A stretch of 5,641 nt of DNA from assembly GCA_035943935.1 (NCBI GenBank), contig DASZBR010000016.1, positions 1 to 5,641 on the forward strand, read 5' to 3'. The notes under the pieces are model-generated. The model searched no databases and was not told where the DNA came from. It saw only the letters and a list, made by a program, of their open reading frames with translations. The position numbers and the translations under genes are program-made. Numbering within the stretch: position 1 is the first letter of the stretch; the number at the start of each line of letters is the position of its first letter. The DNA is from DASZBR01 sp035943935 (lineage in GTDB: Bacteria > Pseudomonadota > Gammaproteobacteria > DASZBR01). Below, piece after piece: positions 1 through 5,641 of this stretch.

Positions 1-3000
1 ACTGCAGAAAAGTGTGCATTGCTACTCGCCATTAATGGGACACTAGCAGAAAAAAGTCCCCCAATACTGGGACTCGACTCCACACTTGCCTTAGATCTTA
101 CATCATTTTCAATCGACTGAATCTCATGATCCAATTTCCTCAACATAGAATCGACATTCTCACCGATTGAATAATTGAAGTCAGGAATAGTTTTTAAAAT
201 GGCATTCAATAGATTAAATGTTGCTGAGATGTCCTTTAATAAATGCAATCCCTTAACTTTGTCATTTAAACCAGATGGCCCTATCAGCTTTTCACTATTT
301 CCCATAGCTTCTTTTAATTTTGTCATTTGCGCATTTACCATCTGCTGCATTTCATGTTGATTAGGCGGAATTTTTTTGACAATGATAGGCAGTAATTTAT
401 AAAAAACCTTACATTCGTCGTATACACGTAACAAATCTTTTCCATTATCCGATGGATTAATTGCTGTTACGGGTACCAATTGCTGTGGGGTGATAGCAAG
501 TTCTACCTTTGCAATGGTCTCGTTTACCTGAGCTATCATTTTTGTGTCAACAAGCTGGACAGGCTGGAAAATGAACGGCACTCCCTCGCTAGCAAGCTGA
601 CTCATATCAGGATAGTGTGAAAACATATGACAATAAGTAGGTGATGCATCACGCCTTGTGGCTGGATCGCAGTGTTTTACACTAACTATAATTTGTTTGT
701 ACTGAGGATTAAAATTCTTGTAAGGATTATTACCGTGCTTATCATAATCTTGCATAACCCTTGGAGACTCTCGAAGCATTAAGCGATTCGCAATCAGCCA
801 GTGACCTTTCTGGGTAGCCAAATCCAAGGCGGTCGTGAATTTTCTTATCCAGGGTGAATTTAGTACCTCATCTGCGGTTAATTTCTCACCTCTTGAACTG
901 AAAAATCCAAATGAGGATTGGCCAGGTGCCTCTTTATATAGATGCGATCTATTTCGATCTATTCCAAAATTTATAAATTCACCGTGCGCGCTCGAATTAA
1001 CACCTCGGCTTAATAAATAGTTGACCACATTTTCTCTCCCACAAAAAACAGCCAACATAAAAAGAGTAAAATGCGAAGTCGTTAATGATCTATTAATATT
1101 TGTACGTAATCTACCTAATGCAAGTAGCGGTCTTAAATCCCCAAGAATAGCGACTAAGACTAATACACAATCATGACTAATCCCTTCGGGTGAAACATCA
1201 TGCCCTGCTTCAACTGCTTTATAAAATTCATAAGCTTTACGTAATGATTTTTTATTCAGTGGGCTTGCTTCTGAATTCATTTCCTTAATGAAATCTCTTT
1301 GTACAATATATTCCCATTTGTCGCTCAATTTCCGTTGCATAATATTATGAAGATCTGTGGCCGTAGCATCCCAACCAATTGGTGTGGATTCTGCCTCTGA
1401 TATATCTCCACCATTTGCGCAATAAAGAATGGCTAGCTCAAAGTGGCATCGATTTATTATTAACTGAATAGGTTTTGGATTGTTATTTCCCGTAAAGGCC
1501 AGAGAAAATTCCTTTCTTGTGCCATTTTGCATTTCTAAATTGCCAGTTTTCTGGAGTAGATGTAGGAGCATCGATAAACTACAGGTAGAGTACCATGAGC
1601 AAAGCTTATGTACTGCCTGCCCAAAATCATCCCAGCCATTAATTGACGCGCCCATCTCTAATATTCTTTTCAGTTCTGAAACTTTTTTAAATTCAGGAAT
1701 GTTATACGTTTTGTGATAGTCAACTACGTTAAAAACCTTAGCTGCTTCTGCAGCATAAATATCCGCTGGTTGGTCTAATATAGCTTTTTTTGATTCTAGT
1801 TCTTTAATATTAGCCACGATCGAATTTTCAAAATTACATAGCTCATTTAGGCGCAATAACATTATTCGCCGCAATTCAAGTTGGTCCAAGGCAAACATTA
1901 AATTTTCAGTATTAACCCCTATTTTTAAATGCTGTGCTAGTGGAGTACCGGGCTTTATGGTGAATTCACTAAAACATTTTTCCAGCGCCCGCCCCACTTG
2001 AAAACGAGCATGTTCGTATTGTCTATACAAAATCTCTAAAATTTCTTGATGCTTTTTAAAAATAGAATTCACAAGACTGATAATATATTCAAGACGTGAT
2101 TTTGCTCGCGTTAGTGTAGGCGCGTGTTGTTCCTGAAATTGATAGCGAGAAACAGCGCTTGCGTAGACTTCAGATACCATAACAAGCAATGTAACGTTAG
2201 GCAGATCATCTATTTTGGCGTTTAATAAATTGGATGGCAGCAAGCGATGTAACTGAACAATAAAGAAAGGGAGCATAGCCTCCAAATCAAAATCTTCGTT
2301 GCTTAATATTTCTAACGTTTTCGACGCATCTTTGCTATCGCGACATATTGACGTTTGTATTACAGCTCTCGAATGATAATCCACCCACGAGGACAAATCC
2401 CTTAGACACCTTCCTATCTCAGTATTCTCTAATTTATACTCGCCCTTCATCGCTTTGCTAATAGCGTCGACGGTATCAATTAATTGTTTACTATGTAATT
2501 CTTGAAATGAAACGGTAACGATACGCTCCAGACGATCTAATTTTGCGTTAACTTGACTAAGACGATGAATGGTTACTGCCGTATTTTCCCAGATTAATTG
2601 CTCCAGCTGTCTAAACCCTTTCAGCATATCGCTATGCAGTGCACGAACATCTTGACGCAGAGCATTTATATTTTGCTGCAACGCGTGCATGGCTTGCATG
2701 ATGATTTCCAAGCCATCATCTTCCTGGCTATCGCCAAAAAGATTCATTGCTACCGTTAATGCCCCGACTGCGATGCCAGCATAACCCGTCATAGCTGCCA
2801 ACCCGGTATAAGAACTTGCACTGCTTAGCGTAGTAAAACCACTAGCAGCAGATAACAAACCGGAGCCAGCACCCTGGACGCCACGCCATGTTCTCGCGTG
2901 TCCACCAAGCATCACTGCTGCAGTAGATACATTACAGAGTATTGATCCCACGTGTTGACACGAATCTCCGAATGATCGAAGAGTCACTTTATCTTGAGTA

Positions 3001-3908
3001 GAAAGTGTAAATGCCGATTCACGTGCATGACTTGCAGCCATTTTGTCAAAGTTTACTTGGACTGAACTCATGCTTGCTTTAGTGACCGCCAAATCTGCCT
3101 GTTGTGATTGCAGGTATTCACCCAACTCCTGGTTAGCTTGTTCTAATTCTTTTTTTAAGTGGGTGGAACTACTAGGAGGTGTATCCAAAGTCGGCGGTTT
3201 TTTTGCAGTAGGTATTAATTGTCCTTGACTGTTTAGGGCAAAATACTCAGAAAATACTTGATAGCTTAACAAATCAAATAATGGAATATCTTGTGCTGCC
3301 AACTGCTGTGATTGAAAAATCCGTTGGCAATGCTGAAAATATCCTAATTCAGCCATCGCGGATTCGAGGCTGGTATATTTAGGTAGAGGATTTGCTGCCG
3401 GATAACATGCCAGTGTTTTAGAAGTTTGTTCTATAAATTCCATGGTACTTTGATAAAAATGACTAGCTATATTAACGGGTCCGTCGACTAAAAGAGGAAC
3501 TGCAGCGTTAACAGTTTTTCCAACTTGGTCTGATTGTGAATAGGTATAGGTCCCACCCGCGATAAGGGCTACCGCCATAGGAGTGCCTACTCCCGTTACC
3601 GCCATTGCAAGACCAGTTTCCTGCTCCATCCATGCTAGACCTTTCGTCCCTAAGTTTGCCAGAAGTGCCGTGCTTGCTGCTATTGATGAAATTCCCGGTG
3701 AATGGCCTCGCTCTATATTGGTTTTATAGTTTTCACGCAAGTTACCAACTCTGTCTATAAGATCGAGCGGACGATTTACAAGTCGAAGCAAACCAGCTGC
3801 TGCTGTTGAAGCTAATTTACTGTAGGTTTTTTGGCTTGTATGCAGAGCTTCACCGATGCCACCTTTTTCTTCATGCTTTTCTCTTTCAGCTTCTCTTGAG
3901 TATGCCAT
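1..3908 (-). CDS. Large protein of unknown function with hydrophobic segments, coiled coil and ankyrin-like repeats (partial, C-terminus beyond window)
   Basis: I do not recognise this gene. The frame read from the ATG at 3908-3906 stays open for 1302 codons to the left edge, so the protein is longer than 1302 residues and its C-terminus is missing. Visible from the N-terminus: a charged start (MAYSREAEREKHEEK); a Gly/Ala hydrophobic region at about 72-121, ending in AMAVTGVGTPMAVALIAGG; a Pro/Ser linker near 236-248; a helical stretch at about 249-296; a second Gly/Ala/Ser-rich hydrophobic region at 346-391; and a heptad-like amphipathic helix at about 400-469 (LRQDVRALHSDMLKGF, then NAKLDRLERIV). 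A long helical middle follows, then degenerate ankyrin-like units at about 745-795, 814-839, 948-975 (TLFMLAVFCGRENVVNYLL) and 1026-1048 (TALDLATQKGHWLIANRL). There is no N-terminal signal peptide. Ankyrin repeats generally bind proteins, and this layout would suit a translocated effector or a membrane-acting toxin, but that is inference. The chosen start has AGGA six bases upstream; in-frame alternatives are ATG at 3941 and GTG codons further upstream. I am sure it is coding and unsure of its role. Confidence 0.9.
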   Translation of the reverse strand, partial: MAYSREAEREKHEEKGGIGEALHTSQKTYSKLASTAAAGLLRLVNRPLDLIDRVGNLRENYKTNIERGHSPGISSIAASTALLANLGTKGLAWMEQETGLAMAVTGVGTPMAVALIAGGTYTYSQSDQVGKTVNAAVPLLVDGPVNIASHFYQSTMEFIEQTSKTLACYPAANPLPKYTSLESAMAELGYFQHCQRIFQSQQLAAQDIPLFDLLSYQVFSEYFALNSQGQLIPTAKKPPTLDTPPSSSTHLKKELEQANQELGEYLQSQQADLAVTKASMSSVQVNFDKMAASHARESAFTLSTQDKVTLRSFGDSCQHVGSILCNVSTAAVMLGGHARTWRGVQGAGSGLLSAASGFTTLSSASSYTGLAAMTGYAGIAVGALTVAMNLFGDSQEDDGLEIIMQAMHALQQNINALRQDVRALHSDMLKGFRQLEQLIWENTAVTIHRLSQVNAKLDRLERIVTVSFQELHSKQLIDTVDAISKAMKGEYKLENTEIGRCLRDLSSWVDYHSRAVIQTSICRDSKDASKTLEILSNEDFDLEAMLPFFIVQLHRLLPSNLLNAKIDDLPNVTLLVMVSEVYASAVSRYQFQEQHAPTLTRAKSRLEYIISLVNSIFKKHQEILEILYRQYEHARFQVGRALEKCFSEFTIKPGTPLAQHLKIGVNTENLMFALDQLELRRIMLLRLNELCNFENSIVANIKELESKKAILDQPADIYAAEAAKVFNVVDYHKTYNIPEFKKVSELKRILEMGASINGWDDFGQAVHKLCSWYSTCSLSMLLHLLQKTGNLEMQNGTRKEFSLAFTGNNNPKPIQLIINRCHFELAILYCANGGDISEAESTPIGWDATATDLHNIMQRKLSDKWEYIVQRDFIKEMNSEASPLNKKSLRKAYEFYKAVEAGHDVSPEGISHDCVLVLVAILGDLRPLLALGRLRTNINRSLTTSHFTLFMLAVFCGRENVVNYLLSRGVNSSAHGEFINFGIDRNRSHLYKEAPGQSSFGFFSSRGEKLTADEVLNSPWIRKFTTALDLATQKGHWLIANRLMLRESPRVMQDYDKHGNNPYKNFNPQYKQIIVSVKHCDPATRRDASPTYCHMFSHYPDMSQLASEGVPFIFQPVQLVDTKMIAQVNETIAKVELAITPQQLVPVTAINPSDNGKDLLRVYDECKVFYKLLPIIVKKIPPNQHEMQQMVNAQMTKLKEAMGNSEKLIGPSGLNDKVKGLHLLKDISATFNLLNAILKTIPDFNYSIGENVDSMLRKLDHEIQSIENDVRSKASVESSPSIGGLFSASVPLMASSNAHFSA

Positions 3909-3914
3909 GTTACA

Positions 3915-3918
3915 TCCT
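3915..3918 (-). promoter_or_regulatory. Ribosome binding site of the large minus-strand gene
   Basis: On the minus strand AGGA lies six bases before the ATG at 3908. This decides the start: the in-frame ATG at 3941 would add only 11 codons and has no purine-rich Shine-Dalgarno sequence before it. A GTG about 21 codons upstream also has an AGGA nearby, so an N-terminal extension is not excluded. Confidence 0.6.
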
Positions 3919-4002
3919 GTAGTTATCAACGAGATCGCCATGATAGCAATTTCTGAATGGCTTGCCGACACCGCCACCCATCCTAAGCTTCATGGCTAAA
4001 AT

Positions 4003-4045
4003 TCTTGATTTATGACTTCTACTACCCTTCGCCATCTTGATTTAT
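4003..4045. repeat. Pair of 11-bp direct repeats, 32-bp period
   Basis: TCTTGATTTAT occurs at 4003-4013 and again at 4035-4045 on the plus strand (ATAAATCAAGA on the minus strand). Both copies are exact and start 32 bp apart, about three helical turns, in the leader of the large minus-strand gene. The spacing and position would suit a tandem regulator-binding site, but AT-rich sequence makes short chance repeats more likely. I do not recognise it as a known operator. Confidence 0.4.
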
Positions 4046-4061
4046 AAATTAAAGATACAGC

Positions 4062-4067
4062 TAATTA
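4062..4067. repeat. Left copy of presumed target-site duplication (TAATTA)
   Basis: TAATTA abuts the left IS end and recurs at the right end at 5463-5468. Counting the preceding C (4061) and the last element base (5462), CTAATTA is repeated as 7 bp. The six-base word is self-complementary, so it could be target duplication, shared inverted-repeat sequence, or both. IS5-type elements often favour short TA-rich or CTAR-like targets, which fits. Confidence 0.6.
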
Positions 4068-4086
4068 GTCGCCCCTGAAAAACCCC
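4068..4086 (+). repeat. Left terminal inverted repeat of the IS
   Basis: GTCGCCCCTGAAAAACCCC matches the reverse complement of 5444-5462 at 18 of 19 positions. Because the bordering TAATTA is palindromic, the apparent inverted repeat continues outward to 25 positions (24 matching), but the outer six bases are more simply explained as duplicated target. Confidence 0.9.
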
Positions 4087-4158
4087 TTTGACCCTATAAA
4101 AACAGGAAGAAAAATGCTATTTCTCTGCTAAACTTTTGCAAGTTTTTAACCTTGAAGC

Positions 4159-4164
4159 GGAGGA
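4159..4164 (+). promoter_or_regulatory. Ribosome binding site of the transposase
   Basis: GGAGGA lies ten bases before the ATG at 4175. It supports that ATG over the in-frame TTG at 4136, which would add 13 residues and lacks a comparable upstream site. Confidence 0.65.
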
Positions 4165-4174
4165 ACCTTGCAAA

Positions 4175-5443
4175 ATGAAACCCAATGACAGGAAGTCAGA
4201 ATTACTCATAGGTGTGGAGCTTGAAAGTTTCTTAGACAAAGACCATTCATTGTACCGTCTAGCCAATAGCTTAAATTGGGACTATTTAGTGAGGTCTTTT
4301 GGCCCTTATTATGCTGAAAATAATGGACGCCCGGGAGTACCTATTCGTGTGATCGCCGGATTCCATTATCTAAAATATCTTGAAAATGAGAGTGATGAAT
4401 CGGTTGTTGAGAAATTCTGTGAAAATCCTTATTGGCAATACTTTTGCGGGTTTAAAACATTCCAGCATGAACTACCTTGTCACCCCACGACCCTCGTGAA
4501 ATGGCGCCATCGTGTAGGAGAAGCAGGCGTTGAAAAATTATTGTCAGAGACGATCAATACCGCAAAACGCGAAGGACTCCTTCCGGAGAAAGTGTGCCGT
4601 CGAGTCAATGTAGATACGACTGTCCAAGAGAAAGCGGTTGCCTTTCCAACAGACGGTAAACTGTATCACAAAATGCGCCAGAATTTAGTAAAGGCAGCCA
4701 ATAAACGTAGCATTTTATTAAGGCAAAGTTATAGCCGGGTAGGAAAAATGGCATTGCTGAATCAAAATCGTTATGCCCATGCACGGCAAATGAAGCGTGC
4801 AAAAAAGCAGTTGAAGAAACTAAAAACTTATTTAGGCCGTGTATTGCGGGATATTATTCGCAAAGCACCCACTCCCGATGCTGAGCTGAGCAAGTTGCTG
4901 CATTTAGCAAAGAGATTATTGCAACAAAAACGGGATGATAAGAAAAAACTTTATAGCTTACATGCTCCAGAAGTCGAATGTATTGCAAAAGGAAAGTCAC
5001 GAGTCAAATATGAGTTTGGTTGTAAAGTGGCGGTAACAACGACCAGCAAAGACCCTTGGGTAATATCTATTTTTGCCGCGCACGGAAATCCCTATGATGG
5101 CCATACATTAGGACGTAGTCTTGAGCAAAGTGAGCGAATAACACAAGTGAAGATTGAAAATGCCTTTGTTGATCGCGGATATCGTGGCAAAGAAAATCAT
5201 CCGATTGATACTCGAGTTTTTATATCAGGAACTAGGCGATTGCCCAACACATTAAAAAAACTATTACGTGGACGCTCTGGAATTGAACCTATCATCGGCC
5301 ATTTGAAAGAAGATCATCGATTAGATAGGAATTATTTACTCGGTAAATCAGGGGATAAGGTAAATGCGATTTTAACGGGGTGCGCATTTAATTTGAAAAA
5401 GGTTATGCGCCTTCTTACTCCATCATCGCCGGTGTATGTGTAG
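4175..5443 (+). CDS. IS5-family DDE transposase (DUF772-type N-terminus plus DDE_Tnp_1-type catalytic domain)
   Basis: This 422-residue transposase catalyses DNA cleavage and strand transfer of the surrounding element. The N-terminal third (about 20-140) has the pattern of IS5-type transposases: a GRPGVPIRVIAGFHYLKYL helix, the ENPYWQYFCG motif, and a PTTLVKWRHRVGE segment. The catalytic triad reads D147 (in VNVDTTVQ), D333 (in AFVDRGYRGK) and E371 (in GRSGIEPIIGHLK). The last fits the family's R-x3-E-x6-K signature. Between the first two acidic residues lies a long Lys/Arg-rich helical insertion (about 165-265), which explains the wide D-D spacing. No frameshift or premature stop is visible and the length is normal for the group, so it is probably functional. 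The ATG at 4175 is chosen for its GGAGGA site. A TTGACC at 4088-4093 inside the left end may be part of a weak promoter. The TAG stop touches the right inverted repeat. Subgroup assignment is uncertain. Confidence 0.95.
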   Translation: MKPNDRKSELLIGVELESFLDKDHSLYRLANSLNWDYLVRSFGPYYAENNGRPGVPIRVIAGFHYLKYLENESDESVVEKFCENPYWQYFCGFKTFQHELPCHPTTLVKWRHRVGEAGVEKLLSETINTAKREGLLPEKVCRRVNVDTTVQEKAVAFPTDGKLYHKMRQNLVKAANKRSILLRQSYSRVGKMALLNQNRYAHARQMKRAKKQLKKLKTYLGRVLRDIIRKAPTPDAELSKLLHLAKRLLQQKRDDKKKLYSLHAPEVECIAKGKSRVKYEFGCKVAVTTTSKDPWVISIFAAHGNPYDGHTLGRSLEQSERITQVKIENAFVDRGYRGKENHPIDTRVFISGTRRLPNTLKKLLRGRSGIEPIIGHLKEDHRLDRNYLLGKSGDKVNAILTGCAFNLKKVMRLLTPSSPVYV

Positions 5444-5462
5444 GGGGTTTTTCAGGGACGAC
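5444..5462 (-). repeat. Right terminal inverted repeat of the IS
   Basis: GGGGTTTTTCAGGGACGAC is the complement of the left end with one substitution (A at 5458 where a G would pair exactly). It begins directly after the transposase TAG stop codon, so the gene runs right up to the element's end with no spacer. Confidence 0.9.
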
Positions 5463-5468
5463 TAATTA
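5463..5468. repeat. Right copy of presumed target-site duplication (TAATTA)
   Basis: This is identical to the six bases outside the left inverted repeat. See the left copy for the ambiguity caused by the palindrome. Confidence 0.6.
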
Positions 5469-5472
5469 CAAT

Positions 5473-5506
5473 AGAGCCGCGACCTTGGGCGCGGAAGTCG
5501 CAAGCC
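5473..5506 (+). repeat. REP-like palindromic unit, left arm of an inverted pair
   Basis: This 34-bp GC-rich unit matches the reverse complement of 5596-5629 at 31 of 34 positions. It contains its own imperfect hairpin, CCGCGACC-TT-GGGCGCGG, with one mismatch in an eight-base stem. It sits five bases outside the IS target duplication and is not part of the IS. Short, self-palindromic, intergenic and paired head to head are the traits of REP/BIME elements. Alternatives are a transcription terminator hairpin or an end of a small non-autonomous element. Confidence 0.65.
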
Positions 5507-5595
5507 GGGAATCCGTGTTCGAATCGATGCGAATAAAACACACTGAATTCGAATTTACGGAATTTTAATGTTTAACGATTTCAACGCCAGTTTGG
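5507..5595. other. AT-rich spacer between the REP-like arms; no gene seen
   Basis: These 89 bases separate the two palindromic arms. They contain a perfect 10-bp palindrome AATTCGAATT (5546-5555). I find no start codon with a ribosome binding site and a credible reading frame, and no complete RNA gene. Confidence 0.4.
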
Positions 5596-5629
5596 GGCTT
5601 ACGGCTTCCGCGACCAAGGTCGCGGCTCT
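5596..5629 (-). repeat. REP-like palindromic unit, right arm of an inverted pair
   Basis: This is the second 34-bp copy, in inverted orientation. Its core CCGCGACC-AA-GGTCGCGG forms a perfect eight-base-pair stem. It differs from the left arm at three positions, and one of those changes is what breaks the left arm's own stem. Confidence 0.65.
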
Positions 5630-5641
5630 GATTACGGGGGT

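Larger units (their letters stand above)
3909..4067 (-). promoter_or_regulatory. 5' leader and probable promoter region of the large gene, between its start codon and the insertion sequence
   Basis: This non-coding stretch separates the large gene from the left end of the IS. Read on the minus strand it starts AT-rich, with TTTATAAAT-like sequence that could serve as a -10 element, and holds two copies of ATAAATCAAGA 32 bp apart. An in-frame TGA bounds the upstream extension of the coding frame near 3993-3995. I see no convincing -35/-10 pair with standard spacing. If the promoter sits at the AT-rich distal end, its -35 region would fall in or beside the IS end. Confidence 0.4.
4068..5462 (+). 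mobile_element. Complete IS5-superfamily insertion sequence
   Basis: A 1395-bp element has 19-bp terminal inverted repeats and one transposase gene filling nearly all of it. The left end is GTCGCCCCTGAAAAACCCC, and the right end is its complement with one mismatch (GTCGT instead of GTCGC). Flanks are CTAATTA on the left (4061-4067) and TAATTA on the right (5463-5468). The target sequence TAATTA is itself palindromic, so the exact boundary and duplication length (2, 4, 6 or 7 bp) cannot be settled from one copy. Intact ends plus an intact transposase suggest a relatively recent, possibly still mobile copy. Assignment to the IS5 superfamily rests on the transposase; I cannot name the specific element. 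Confidence 0.9.

Noticed and set aside
175..3228. Several plus-strand ORFs of 61-78 codons (175-360, 835-1020, 1480-1716, 3043-3228)
   Set aside because: All lie antisense within the continuous minus-strand coding frame, have no convincing ribosome binding sites, and their translations show no recognisable domain.
3909..3974. N-terminal extension of the large gene with a lipoprotein-like MAISLITTGC segment
   Set aside because: The residues before Cys (T-T-G) do not fit the usual lipobox, which needs L/V/I at -3. There is no positively charged leader, and the ATG at 3908 has the better ribosome binding site.
4136..4174. TTG start at 4136 giving a 435-residue transposase
   Set aside because: The ATG at 4175 has a clear GGAGGA site ten bases upstream, and the added 13 residues do not resemble the family N-terminus.
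4605..4802. 65-codon minus-strand ORF inside the transposase gene
   Set aside because: It is antisense to the catalytic region of a well-supported transposase and shows no independent coding signal.
5493..5530. tRNA-like T-arm sequence (GTTCGAATC)
   Set aside because: No acceptor, D or anticodon arm can be built around it, and most of the upstream part belongs to the REP-like palindrome.
1..5641. CRISPR array or reverse-transcriptase/retron-type system
   Set aside because: No regularly spaced repeat series, no cas-like gene and no reverse-transcriptase motif (such as YADD) is present in either coding sequence.

Overview
The window looks like accessory DNA from an AT-rich gammaproteobacterium. 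The large ankyrin-containing, membrane-segment-rich protein and the nearby insertion sequence suggest a host-associated or intracellular lineage such as the Legionellales. That placement is an inference from style only; no conserved housekeeping gene is present to fix the organism.

Layout: (1) Positions 1-3908, minus strand, hold one uninterrupted reading frame of at least 1302 codons that runs off the left edge without a stop. It encodes a large protein of unknown function. It has two separate glycine/alanine/serine-rich hydrophobic regions (about residues 72-121 and 346-391), a long amphipathic coiled-coil-like helix directly after the second (about 400-469), a long helical middle, and degenerate ankyrin-like repeats (about 745-1048). 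A further mixed helical region reaches the edge. All plus-strand ORFs in this interval are antisense shadows. (2) Positions 3909-4067 are the 5' leader of that gene, with a Shine-Dalgarno site and a pair of 11-bp direct repeats 32 bp apart. (3) Positions 4068-5462 are a complete insertion sequence of the IS5 superfamily. It has 19-bp terminal inverted repeats (18/19 match), is flanked on both sides by CTAATTA/TAATTA, and carries one apparently intact DDE transposase on the plus strand. (4) Positions 5463-5641 are intergenic and contain a pair of 34-bp REP-like palindromic units in inverted orientation around an AT-rich 89-bp spacer.

The IS and the large gene are divergent: the left end of the IS lies about 160 bp upstream of the large gene's start codon. 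The insertion may therefore have displaced or replaced the gene's original upstream regulatory region, but it has not broken the visible reading frame. Nothing in the window shows the two genes working together. The best candidate for something undescribed is the large ankyrin/coiled-coil/membrane-segment protein, which could be a secreted effector or pore-forming toxin-like protein. The sequence alone does not prove either.
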